Assembly (NCBI GenBank): GCA_900550185.1
Contig: URRN01000108.1
Location: 1 to 7,111 of the forward strand
Length of the DNA: 7,111 nt
Source of the DNA: an uncultured Collinsella sp.
GTDB lineage: Bacteria; Actinomycetota; Coriobacteriia; Coriobacteriales; Coriobacteriaceae
Direction of reading: 5' to 3'
In this document: piece by piece, positions 1 to 5,834 of the stretch
Position numbering within the stretch: the first letter of the stretch is position 1
Layout of the letters: each line of letters opens with the position of its first letter
Position numbers and translations under genes: made by a program
Notes under the pieces: model-generated
Told to the model about the DNA's origin: nothing
The model's database searches: none
What the model saw: only the letters and a program-made list of their open reading frames with translations

Positions 1-2
1 TG

Positions 3-392
3 CTGGTCCAGATGGTTGTTGAGGGGCAGCCCGCGATTGACAACGCCTACCGCCGTGGCGTCAACGCAGACGGCAATCCCGTGGCGCGCCAGCTGGTCGA
101 GCAGGTGTTTGAGCCGTGCGATACCACATGGCGCGGGCTGGGGCTGATTGCCAACTCGGGCCTTTCCATCCGCCCCGAGTTCTCGCGCTTTGATGCCCGC
201 GCTCGCTTTGACGTGCCCGTTGAGGCGACGGTCGAGCCGCGCGGGTGCCGCTGCGGCGACGTGCTGCGCGGGGCCATTGCGCCGAGCAGCTGCCCGCTCT
301 TTGGCCGCACCTGCACGCCCGAGCACCCCGTCGGCCCGTGCATGGTGAGCTCCGAGGGCAGCTGCGCGGCGTACTACCGCTACCGCGACTAG
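3..392 (+). CDS. hypD: Hydrogenase maturation factor HypD, C-terminal part (5' end outside window)
   Basis: This is the C-terminal ~129 residues of HypD; the frame is open to the window edge, so the ATG at 12 is an internal Met, not the start. HypD is an iron-sulfur scaffold that, with HypC, holds the iron while CN and CO ligands of the [NiFe]-hydrogenase centre are assembled in the cytoplasm. Seen in the sequence: the family's cysteine-rich end, with GCRCGDVLRG, then PSSCPLFG, CTPEHPVGPCMVSSEG and a closing AAYYRYRD. The upstream EGNP-like (DGNPVAR) and EPCDTTWRGLG segments also fit HypD. Cysteines in this region are known to bind the 4Fe-4S cluster and substrate iron. The gene ends 48 nt before hypE on the same strand, with no terminator hairpin between them, so co-transcription is likely. 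Recognition is confident; only the N-terminal part is missing. Confidence 0.95.
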   Translation: MVQMVVEGQPAIDNAYRRGVNADGNPVARQLVEQVFEPCDTTWRGLGLIANSGLSIRPEFSRFDARARFDVPVEATVEPRGCRCGDVLRGAIAPSSCPLFGRTCTPEHPVGPCMVSSEGSCAAYYRYRD

Positions 393-440
393 CCCGGGCA
401 CACCCGCACACCGGCACCACCCACGATTGGAGTTTTCGAT

Positions 441-1475
441 ATGTCCCATAGCGTTACCGATAGCACCGTCCTGCTGGGCCACGGCTCCGGCGGCCAGATG
501 ATGAAACGCATCATCGATGAGGTCTTTTTGGATGCCTTTGGGTCGCCCGAGCTGCTCGAAGGCAACGATGCCGGCGTCGCCGCGCTGCCCGCGAGCGGGC
601 GCATCGCCATGTCGACCGACAGCTTTGTAGTCTCGCCGCAGTTCTTCCCCGGTGGCAACATCGGCCGCCTCGCCGTGTGCGGAACCGTCAACGACGTCGC
701 GACCTCGGGCGCCAACGTGCGCTACCTATCGTGCGGCTTTATCCTCGAAGAGGGCTATCCCATGGATAAGCTCCAGCAGATTGTGCAGACGATGGCCGAG
801 ACGGCGCACGAGGCGGGCGTGTCCATAATCACGGGCGACACTAAGGTGGTCGAGCGCGGCGGGGCCGACGGCGTCTATATCAATACCGCCGGCGTGGGCG
901 AGGTGCCTGCGGGCGTGGCGCTCAGCGGCGCAAACTGCCAGCCCGGCGATGTCATCCTGGTCTCGGGTACACTGGGCGACCACGGCATCGCTATCATGAG
1001 CCAACGCGAGGGTCTGGCGTTTTCGAGCACCATCGAAAGCGACGCCGCGCCGCTCAACCACCTGATTGCCGATGTGCTTTCCGCAGCACCCGACACACGC
1101 TGCTTCCGCGACCCCACGCGCGGTGGCCTGGCCTCGACGCTCAACGAGTTTGCGCAGGCCAGCGGCGTTGCCATGGAGATCGACGAGGATGCCGTGCCCG
1201 TGCGTCCCGACGTGCAGGCCGCCTGCGAGATGCTCGGCTACGATGTGCTGCAGGTGGCAAACGAGGGCAAGATGGTCGCCGTGGTGCCGGCCGAGCAGGC
1301 CGATGCCGCGCTGGCCGCCATTCGCGCCGCGCGCTACGGCGAGAATGCCGCCATTATCGGTCGCGTGCTGCCGCTTGCCGAGGACGCCCGCCCCGCCGTG
1401 CGCGTGCGCACCGGCTGGGGCTCGACCCGCATCCTCGACATGCTCGTAGGAGAGCAGCTGCCGAGAATTTGCTAA
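441..1475 (+). CDS. hypE: Hydrogenase maturation protein HypE (carbamoyl dehydratase)
   Basis: A complete 344-residue HypE. The enzyme takes a carbamoyl group from HypF on its C-terminal cysteine and dehydrates it with ATP to a thiocyanate, which supplies the cyanide ligands of the [NiFe]-hydrogenase iron through the HypCD complex. The sequence shows the PurM-like ATPase fold: GHGSGG at residues 13-18, the acidic EGNDAG segment near 40-45, STDSFVVSP near 58-66, a glycine-rich NIGRLAVCGTVNDVA stretch, TGDTKVVE near 131-138 and RDPTRGG at 223-229. The protein ends in PRIC, the conserved family tail whose Cys344 carries the carbamoyl/thiocyanate. Length is normal for the family. The ATG is preceded by GGAG at 429-432 with 8-nt spacing. 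It follows hypD by 48 nt. No anomaly seen. Confidence 0.97.
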   Translation: MSHSVTDSTVLLGHGSGGQMMKRIIDEVFLDAFGSPELLEGNDAGVAALPASGRIAMSTDSFVVSPQFFPGGNIGRLAVCGTVNDVATSGANVRYLSCGFILEEGYPMDKLQQIVQTMAETAHEAGVSIITGDTKVVERGGADGVYINTAGVGEVPAGVALSGANCQPGDVILVSGTLGDHGIAIMSQREGLAFSSTIESDAAPLNHLIADVLSAAPDTRCFRDPTRGGLASTLNEFAQASGVAMEIDEDAVPVRPDVQAACEMLGYDVLQVANEGKMVAVVPAEQADAALAAIRAARYGENAAIIGRVLPLAEDARPAVRVRTGWGSTRILDMLVGEQLPRIC

Positions 1476-1580
1476 CGACAAAGGCTCAGGGCTATTAAAG
1501 ATATTCAGATTCCAAACATGCCCGGCACGCATGCCCAGTATCATGGGGTGCGTTTTACAACTCAAGCGGCAGGAGCACCC

Positions 1581-2249
1581 ATGGCAGCAGCTTTTTCCCA
1601 TGTGATCTTTGACCTGGACGGCACCATTCTCAACACACTCGAGGACCTGGCGGCCGCCGGCAACCATACCTGCGAGACGCACGGCTGGCCCACGTTTGCC
1701 GTTGACGAGTACCGTTACAAGGTGGGAAACGGCATGCTCAAGCTGGTCGAGCGCTTTATGCCCGCCGAGTATGCGGGCGACGGCCGTATGTTTGAGCAGA
1801 CGCTTGCCGAGTTTAGGGCTTACTACGGCGAGCACAAGGAAGACCACACTGCACCGTACGCCGGCACGATCGAGCTGCTCGACCGCCTACGCGCCGCGGG
1901 CGTTCAGCTTGCCGTGCTCACCAACAAGGACCACGTCTCGGCGGCTCCGCTTATTGAGAAGTATTTTGGTTCCGAGCGCTTTGCGCTGGTACAGGGCCGT
2001 GTCGATGCGTTTCCGCCCAAGCCCGAAGCGCCCGTCACACTGCATGTGATGGAAGAGCTAGGCGCCGATCCGTCGACCACGCTCTACGTGGGCGATTCCA
2101 ATGTCGATATCCTGACCGGTCACAACGCCGGCCTTAAGAGTGCGGGCGTCAGCTGGGGCTTCCGCGGCCGCGCAGAGCTGGAAGCCGCCGGCGCCGACTA
2201 CGTGGTGGACACCCAGGACGAGCTCGCGGCGCTGATTCTGGGCGAGTAG
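1581..2249 (+). CDS. HAD-superfamily hydrolase, phosphoglycolate phosphatase-like
   Basis: A 222-residue haloacid dehalogenase-type phosphatase, closest by eye to the Gph group. All four HAD motifs are visible: motif I DLDGT at residues 11-15 (Asp11 the nucleophile, Asp13 the acid/base), motif II LTN at 113-115, motif III Lys147 in PPKP, and motif IV GDSNVD at 171-176 with Asp172 and Asp176 for Mg2+. The helical segment between motifs I and II (about residues 18-85) is a C1-type cap. An upstream in-frame ATG at 1518 would add 21 residues unlike the family, whereas the ATG at 1581 has AGGAG at 1571-1575 just before it and puts motif I at the usual distance from the N terminus, so I prefer 1581. 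The 105-nt gap after hypE shows no clear terminator, so read-through is possible. Substrate is inferred from family resemblance; other small phospho-compounds are equally possible. Confidence 0.88.
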   Translation: MAAAFSHVIFDLDGTILNTLEDLAAAGNHTCETHGWPTFAVDEYRYKVGNGMLKLVERFMPAEYAGDGRMFEQTLAEFRAYYGEHKEDHTAPYAGTIELLDRLRAAGVQLAVLTNKDHVSAAPLIEKYFGSERFALVQGRVDAFPPKPEAPVTLHVMEELGADPSTTLYVGDSNVDILTGHNAGLKSAGVSWGFRGRAELEAAGADYVVDTQDELAALILGE

Positions 2250-2290
2250 CGGGGCTGTCGCTCAACACGGCTGGATAGATTCTGTCGCGC

Positions 2291-2460
2291 GGAAAGCGCA
2301 TCCCGTTTTGCCGCCTCAGAATGGGATGCGCTTTCCGGTTGAGCCTTGTCGGGGAAACGGCATCCCGTTTCAGAGCATTATTCCGGGTCGCACTTTCCGC
2401 AACCCACGCCATCCGGAAACCGTGACCCGCTATTCGGCCAAAAACCGGGCTGCATTTTCC
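2291..2460. repeat. Array of three 46-nt palindromic elements at a 62-bp period
   Basis: Three elements of 46 nt start at 2291, 2353 and 2415, exactly 62 bp apart, separated by 16 nt of unrelated sequence. Each begins GGAAA and ends TTTCC, with CCC near position 12-14 and GGG mirrored in the right half. The first (2291-2336) is an almost perfect hairpin: GGAAAGCGCATCCC pairs fully with GGGATGCGCTTTCC, and the stem extends to 20 pairs with two G-U pairs around a 6-nt loop. The second (2353-2398) keeps GCATCCCGTTT of the first in direct orientation, but its hairpin has decayed internally. The third (2415-2460) keeps only the outer GGAAA/TTTCC and inner CCCG/CGGG pairs. The array lies between the convergent phosphatase and lipoprotein genes. 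There is no T-run, so a simple terminator is not supported. A decayed repeat family or a protein-binding array are both possible. Confidence 0.72.
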
Positions 2461-2485
2461 CGAGCATTCGATGCAACGCTGGCGC

Positions 2486-2533
2486 AAGGAGTGTCCCCAA
2501 CTGCCGGCAGAAAAGGAACGTCCCCAAGTGCCG
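2486..2533. repeat. 27-bp tandem direct repeat with GTCCCCAA core
   Basis: Two copies of GTCCCCAAsTGCCG (2493-2506 and 2520-2533) lie 27 bp apart, each preceded by AAGGA. A palindrome CTGCCGGCAG (2501-2510) sits between the cores. A third GAACGTCCCCAA occurs at 5919-5930 next to the second structured element. I recall GGGACGTTCC/TTGGGGAC-type intergenic repeats in Coriobacteriia and in REP-type sequences, but no transposase is present here. Confidence 0.55.
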
Positions 2534-2551
2534 CCCCAATGACTACCATGG

Positions 2552-2721
2552 CAACGCCGCAGGTAGAGGACGGACAGCGAGCGGGCACCAGAGCGAACAA
2601 ATTGGCATGAAAAGAGGACGGCATAGACCTTCTGGTCATGCCGTCCTCTTTGAATGACAAGTTGTCGCTCTGGTGCCCGCGCAGCGTCGAGCAGTTGCGG
2701 CGTTTGGTAAAACGCCGCAAC
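2552..2721 (-). ncRNA. Candidate structured RNA in the lipoprotein 3' UTR (copy 1)
   Basis: A ~170-nt element with four nested or adjacent helices, read on the - strand because it begins 3 nt after the lipoprotein stop. First comes a 12-bp hairpin (2694-2705 with 2710-2721, 4-nt loop). An outer helix P1 pairs 2552-2560 with 2681-2689 (two G-U pairs if the RNA is - strand). Inside it a perfect 15-bp helix P2 pairs 2581-2595 with 2666-2680. At the tip P3 pairs 2611-2624 with 2638-2651, has a one-base bulge at 2625, then a terminal GACC-AGAA-GGUC hairpin. The strand between P1 and P2 (2561-2580) is unpaired and almost identical to the copy at 5994-6161. P3 is followed by UUUU on the - strand, so a terminator role is conceivable. 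No open reading frame explains the conservation. Family unknown to me; an Rfam search could name it. Confidence 0.68.
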
Positions 2722-2724
2722 AAA

Positions 2725-3282
2725 CTAGCTCAGCATTGCATCCATCATCTCGGAGTTGACGGAGTCGTCGGCAGACCACTCGCCGTCGTCGTTGCAGGTG
2801 TACTTGAAGATAACCGTGGTCTTCCTGGGCTCGGTGGCCTTGGTCACATCGACCATAACCTGACCGGCCATCTTGTACAGCTCGTCATCGGAAGGAACCG
2901 TGTCAAGCGCGGCGACCTTCTCCTGATACTGGGTGGAGAAGTCCTCGACGATCTTGTTCATGGACTTGCAGGTGATGGAGACCTCGGCGGTCGCGACACC
3001 CTTGTCCTCGTCGACCGTCACGTCGCCGATCTTGTAGTCAAAGCCCTCGAGATAGGTCTTGGCATACTCCTTGGGATCGATACCCAGCTGCTCGAACTCG
3101 TCGCCCGAAGCTTCCTCCAGACCAGAGAGGAAGTCGTCGCCACCGTTCTTGACCTCGTCAAACTGCGTCGTAAGATCCTCGGTGATGAGCTCCTCAACCG
3201 AAGGACCTCCACAGCCGGAAAGCACGACCACGCATGCAACCAAGACGGCCATGAGGGGCGCAAGCAGCAGCTTCTTTTTCAT
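2725..3282 (-). CDS. Small secreted lipoprotein of unknown function
   Basis: A 185-residue protein with a clear lipoprotein signal: MKKK, a hydrophobic stretch to residue 20, and the lipobox LSGC with Cys24 as the lipidation site. It should be anchored to the outer face of the cytoplasmic membrane. The mature part is acidic and mostly polar, with EELITEDLTTQFDEVKNG-type helical content, a KEYAKTYLEGFDYKIGDVTV segment, and a beta-strand-like end containing CNDDGEW. Two further cysteines in the mature chain could form a disulfide. The composition recalls small lipoproteins with DUF domains (for example DUF5105-like) common in gut Firmicutes and Coriobacteriia, but I do not firmly recognise the family and assign no function. 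The frame is open 219 nt further upstream, yet GGGAGG sits 6 nt before the ATG at 3282 and the signal peptide begins there, so that start is preferred. Confidence 0.85.
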   Translation of the reverse strand: MKKKLLLAPLMAVLVACVVVLSGCGGPSVEELITEDLTTQFDEVKNGGDDFLSGLEEASGDEFEQLGIDPKEYAKTYLEGFDYKIGDVTVDEDKGVATAEVSITCKSMNKIVEDFSTQYQEKVAALDTVPSDDELYKMAGQVMVDVTKATEPRKTTVIFKYTCNDDGEWSADDSVNSEMMDAMLS

Positions 3283-3347
3283 GTTGTTCCTCCCAATGAG
3301 CGGCACCGCGCTTCCCGGACGCGGCGCACGTTGTAATAAGTAAGCCC

Positions 3348-3377
3348 ATACTATCCACTTATGAACGCCCTCGGCAA
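3348..3377 (-). promoter_or_regulatory. Possible sigma-70-type promoter of the lipoprotein gene
   Basis: On the - strand TTGCCG (3372-3377) and TAGTAT (3348-3353) are separated by 18 nt, each matching 4 of 6 consensus bases. It would give a 5' UTR of about 60 nt. The upstream crr gene has its own terminator, so the lipoprotein gene needs a promoter in this gap. The match itself is modest. Confidence 0.4.
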
Positions 3378-3463
3378 CGCGAAGGCGCGGTCGGTTCGTT
3401 TTAGCGTCCGAACGGTTTGCAAGCCCGCCCAACGTGCAATAAAACGCTTCCCCGCGGTGCAAT

Positions 3464-3492
3464 AAAAAAGGTGGCCGGAAAACCCGACCACC
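3464..3492 (-). terminator. Intrinsic terminator of crr
   Basis: Read on the - strand, a GC-rich stem (3483-3492 with 3470-3478, one G-U pair) closes on a TTTT loop and is followed at once by six T (3464-3469). It lies 26 nt past the crr stop codon, the textbook position. An 11-nt direct repeat GTGCAATAAAA (+ strand, 3434-3444 and 3457-3467) overlaps the T-run and gives a second TTTTATTGCAC 23 bp downstream. This separates crr from the lipoprotein gene. Confidence 0.88.
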
Positions 3493-3518
3493 CTTGCACA
3501 TCCTTTGGATGCCGCAGT

Positions 3519-4055
3519 TTACTTGCGGACGACCTTAACGATGGCGTCACCGGCGGCGACAGCGGAGTCGGCCTCGACGGCGAGTTCGACATCGGCAAAC
3601 TCGGCGGTGTTGGACACAGCAACGACGACGCAGTCCTTGTAGCCGGCAGCGGCGATCTTGGCGCGGTCGATCTTGAGCATGGGCTGGCCAGCCTTCACGA
3701 CGTCATCGGCCTTGACGAAGCCCTCGAAGCCATCGCCGTTCATGTTGACGGTATCGACGCCAACGTGCACCAAAACCTCGATGCCGCTATCGGACTGCAG
3801 ACCCACGGCGTGGCCCATGGTGACGGTCACCTTACCGTCGCAGGGAGCGTAGACCAGATCGTCCTCGGGCCACACGGCACAGCCCTTGCCCAGAACCTCG
3901 CCACCAAAGACGGGATCGGGCACGTCGGCCATCTTGATGACCTTGCCCTTGACGGGCGAGCACAGCACGTCGGCGCCGGCAGAAGCAGAGATGGAGGCCG
4001 GAGCAGCGGCAGCCGCGGGCTCAGCCTTCTTCTTGAACATATCAAACAGACCCAT
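3519..4055 (-). CDS. crr: PTS glucose-type EIIA component (EIIA-Glc/Crr-like)
   Basis: A 178-residue stand-alone EIIA of the glucose family. It receives phosphate from HPr and passes it to a membrane EIIB/EIIC; in some bacteria it also signals carbon status. Seen: GADVLCSPVKGKVI at 27-40, the DPVFGGEVLGKGCA stretch at 47-60, and two active-site histidines, His82 in MGHAVGLQSDSG and His97 (phosphorylated) in VLVHVGVDTVNMNGDGF. The C-terminal AAAGYKDCVVVAVSN also fits. The N terminus MGLFDMFKKK resembles the amphipathic membrane-binding helix of E. coli EIIA-Glc (MGLFDKLK), joined by an Ala-rich linker at about 14-28. The start at 4055 is supported by AAGAGGAG (4063-4070) and this N terminus; the open frame continues upstream without protein-like sequence. 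It is flanked by its own promoter and terminator, so it is probably monocistronic. No EIIBC partner is in the window. Confidence 0.93.
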   Translation of the reverse strand: MGLFDMFKKKAEPAAAAAPASISASAGADVLCSPVKGKVIKMADVPDPVFGGEVLGKGCAVWPEDDLVYAPCDGKVTVTMGHAVGLQSDSGIEVLVHVGVDTVNMNGDGFEGFVKADDVVKAGQPMLKIDRAKIAAAGYKDCVVVAVSNTAEFADVELAVEADSAVAAGDAIVKVVRK

Positions 4056-4104
4056 ACGTTTTCTCCTCTTGATTAAGCGCAACGTTGTGCGCATGCCTAC
4101 GGTA

Positions 4105-4133
4105 ATTATAGTGCCAAATGGTTCAAATGCTAA
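4105..4133 (-). promoter_or_regulatory. Promoter of crr
   Basis: On the - strand a perfect TATAAT (4105-4110) lies 17 nt downstream of TTAGCA (4128-4133, 4 of 6 consensus). The transcript would start near 4098, giving a ~43-nt leader. That leader contains an imperfect dyad GCGCA-ACGTTG-TGCGC (4077-4092) just upstream of the ribosome binding site, which could fold as a small hairpin. Strong -10, moderate -35. Confidence 0.68.
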
Positions 4134-4394
4134 GGTGGGGACTCGAATCGCAAGCCCTTCTCGGTAGTGCTCGTGGGATGAGCATCTCCTTTGCATCGCG
4201 GTTCGATAAGCCGAGTATCGCCCACGCGCGGGACGGGCAGAAGCGGGCACGCCAAACCCGATACTTCTTTTCGCTCTCGAGTCCTGCCGCCGCCCCGTCC
4301 CTGACACTTCCTGATACCGACCGAAACGTGCCAAAATAAACCTGTCCCTTTTTGGTAGGTTTGGCGAGTGTGGATTTTCGGACGCTTAACTAAC
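4134..4394. other. Gene-free stretch upstream of crr with short inverted repeats
   Basis: I see no credible gene in these ~260 bp. It contains dyads AGTATCG (4214-4220) with CGATACT (4259-4265), and CGCCAAACC (4250-4258) with GGTTTGGCG (4358-4366). Inside the latter, CCAAAA (4331-4336) pairs with TTTTGG (4350-4355) around an AAACCTGTCCC-containing loop. The AAATAAACCTGTCCC type of sequence resembles REP-like intergenic repeats I recall from several bacteria, but no transposase gene accompanies it. Short open frames here show no protein family features. Confidence 0.4.
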
Positions 4395-4461
4395 GAGCGT
4401 GGATAATCTCCCACTTTGAGGCCGTCACCGAGCCAAAAACGGGAGATTATCCGCTCTCATT
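4395..4461. repeat. 67-nt palindromic repeat, left copy
   Basis: GAGCGTGGATAATCTCCC (4395-4412) faces GGGAGATTATCCGCTCTC (4441-4458): 16 of 18 positions pair. The 28-nt centre starts ACTTTGAG and ends GCCAAAAAC. The same 67-nt unit recurs after fic at 5835-5901, in the same orientation; about 58 of 67 positions agree by eye. The pair brackets the fic gene and its promoter region. Confidence 0.85.
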
Positions 4462-4469
4462 TTGGATAA

Positions 4470-4478
4470 CCCCCCCCC
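4470..4478. repeat. Run of nine C
   Basis: A C9 homopolymer lies between the left palindrome and the fic regulatory region, 27 nt before the first CTAATAAC-like half-site. Such tracts are prone to slippage, but this one is outside any coding frame and about 86 nt upstream of the best promoter, so any effect is speculative. Confidence 0.6.
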
Positions 4479-4505
4479 TTGTACCAAGCCGAGCTCCATG
4501 GTCAA

Positions 4506-4609
4506 GTAATAACGACTTCTCATCATTAGATTGTTTACATCAATTCTAATAACTATTTAATCCTTAAACTCGTTATTAGAATTGATATGATTGGCCTAAT
4601 AACGAGTTT
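4506..4609. promoter_or_regulatory. Operator-like array of TAATAAC half-sites upstream of fic
   Basis: Four half-sites of the type CTAATAACGA occur: 4506-4515 (GTAATAACGA), 4546-4553, 4572-4579 (reverse), and 4596-4605. They form two perfect inverted repeats that share the middle site: a 15-bp one (4539-4553 with 4572-4586, ATCAATTCTAATAAC and its complement) and a 14-bp one (4566-4579 with 4596-4609, AAACTCGTTATTAG and its complement). The two could not be bound as hairpins at once, but as DNA they suit a dimeric regulator binding several sites. The region is strikingly AT-rich for this window. A likely binder is the winged-helix tail of the Fic protein, by inference only. Confidence 0.7.
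4564..4591 (+). promoter_or_regulatory. Probable fic promoter
   Basis: TATGAT (4586-4591, 5 of 6) is preceded at 16 nt by TTAAAC (4564-4569, weak -35). It lies inside the inverted repeats: the -10 abuts the right arm of the first dyad, and the expected start falls in the right arm of the second. A protein bound there would block RNA polymerase. An alternative pair, TTGTTT (4531) with TATTTA (4554), is weaker. Confidence 0.5.
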
Positions 4610-4635
4610 CCGGCACTAAAGATATGGAGGGCGCG

Positions 4636-5808
4636 ATGCAAATCGAGGAGAACGGCCAGGGAACGCTCCGCAATAATCTATCGGGGAAATTGGCTTACTA
4701 TTCGTTTTTTCCAACGCCCTTGCAATCATTGAGGCAGCTAAACCTCACCGAGGAAACCTATCGCACGCTTTCCGCATGCTCACGAAAGCTTGGAGAGCTT
4801 GAAGGCATGCTCTACTTTGTTCCCAACGCCGATATGTATCTGACAATGTACGTGCGCAAAGAAGCACTCCTTTCTTCGCAAATTGAGGGAACCCAGTGCA
4901 CGTTTGACGACCTACTTAGTCCATCGCAAACACAACTCCATCATAAAGATGTCGCAGACGTCGTGAATTACGTCCGTGCTGTCGACCGCGGCGTAGAACT
5001 GCTCAAAAAGATGCCCTTGTGCACGAGACTTCTTAGGCAAGTTCATGCGGTCCTGCTGGACGGAGTGCGCGGAACGGAGAAGAATCCAGGCGAGCTGCAC
5101 TCCTCACAAAACTGGATTGGCCCCTCAGGCTGCACCATTGCAACCGCATCGTTTGTCCCTCCAAACATTGAAGATTTGAGTAACACGCTCCAGGACCTCG
5201 AACGCTTTATCAATGAGCCTCAAGTCGAAATGGATCCGATTGTGCGGGCGGCGCTCGTCCATTACCAATTTGAAACTGCCCATCCATTCCTAGACGGAAA
5301 CGGTCGCCTGGGCAGGCTTCTCATTACACTTATGCTCATCAATGATGGCGTTCTTCATTCTTGCTTGTTCTATCCATCGTTCCAGTTCAAGAAAAATCGA
5401 AGCGAGTACTACCGGCAACTCACATCCGTAAGGGAGAGAGGCACTTACGAGGAATGGATAGAGTTTTTCTGCAACAGTCTTCTCGAAAGTGCGAAGGACT
5501 CGGTAGGGTCTTTAAAAAACCTTGTTGACCTCCATAACCGTTCCACAGCAACCATTACCGAAAATCTCGGAAGGACTGCTGCAAACGGGCAAAGGCTGTT
5601 GGGCATTCTTGAAGAGCACCCCATCGTCGACACCGCATTCATCGCTGCCCAACTCGATATCGGCAGGAGTACCGCGAGCTCGCTCGTCAAATCATTTGAA
5701 GAATTGGGTATCCTCCGTCCGCTCGACGAGTCAAGACAGAGATACCGGCAGTACGGGTATGAAGAGTATCTTTCGATTCTCAGGGAAGACGCCGAGCCGA
5801 TTAGATAG
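4636..5808 (+). CDS. Fic-domain protein (likely AMP transferase) with C-terminal winged helix
   Basis: A 390-residue Fic protein of the common N-domain + Fic + winged-helix type. Fic enzymes usually transfer AMP (or another nucleotide) to a hydroxyl side chain of a target protein. The catalytic motif HPFLDGNGRLGR (residues 216-227) is complete, with the catalytic His216, the metal-binding Asp220 and the phosphate-binding GNGR. N-terminal to it, SSQIEG at 80-85 matches the (S/T)xxxE(G/N) inhibitory motif, so Glu84 probably autoinhibits the enzyme, as in class II Fic proteins with the motif inside the same chain. Residues ~318-365 (LLGILEEHP...AAQLDIGRSTASSLVKSFEELGIL) look like a winged helix that could bind DNA. 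The ATG at 4636 has GGAGGG at 4626-4631; an ATG at 4624 overlaps that site and is less likely. Base composition is visibly less GC-rich than the neighbours, suggesting transfer. No separate antitoxin gene is seen. Target unknown. Confidence 0.93.
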   Translation: MQIEENGQGTLRNNLSGKLAYYSFFPTPLQSLRQLNLTEETYRTLSACSRKLGELEGMLYFVPNADMYLTMYVRKEALLSSQIEGTQCTFDDLLSPSQTQLHHKDVADVVNYVRAVDRGVELLKKMPLCTRLLRQVHAVLLDGVRGTEKNPGELHSSQNWIGPSGCTIATASFVPPNIEDLSNTLQDLERFINEPQVEMDPIVRAALVHYQFETAHPFLDGNGRLGRLLITLMLINDGVLHSCLFYPSFQFKKNRSEYYRQLTSVRERGTYEEWIEFFCNSLLESAKDSVGSLKNLVDLHNRSTATITENLGRTAANGQRLLGILEEHPIVDTAFIAAQLDIGRSTASSLVKSFEELGILRPLDESRQRYRQYGYEEYLSILREDAEPIR

Positions 5809-5834
5809 GCATCGCAACCCAGGCAAATTAAAGC

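Noticed and set aside
1516..1544. Promoter for the phosphatase gene (TATCAT at 1539-1544)
   Set aside because: The -10 is good, but no -35-like hexamer lies at 16-18 nt, so it is not supported.
1518..1580. Longer N terminus of the phosphatase from the ATG at 1518
   Set aside because: No ribosome binding site before 1518, extra residues unlike the family, and AGGAG directly precedes the ATG at 1581.
726..1847. Long open frame on the - strand (373 codons) antisense to hypE
   Set aside because: It is a mirror of hypE caused by high GC; no family features, and it runs across the hypE/phosphatase junction.
2291..2336. Intrinsic terminator of the phosphatase gene
   Set aside because: The stem is strong but neither strand has a T-run after it; kept as a repeat element instead. 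A role in termination is not excluded.
2291..2460. CRISPR array
   Set aside because: Only three highly diverged units with 16-nt spacers, no identical repeats, no cas genes.
2638..3336. Open frame on the + strand opposite the lipoprotein gene
   Set aside because: Shadow of the lipoprotein gene; it begins inside a hairpin element and the - strand frame has a signal peptide, lipobox and ribosome binding site.
3417..4076. Open frame on the + strand opposite crr
   Set aside because: Shadow of crr, which is recognised by its active-site histidines and family motifs.
4134..4160. TTCGAGTCCCC on the - strand resembling a tRNA T-arm
   Set aside because: No 5-bp T-stem forms around the loop, and no anticodon or acceptor stem could be assembled nearby. 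The similar GGTTCGATAAGCC at 4199-4212 also fails.
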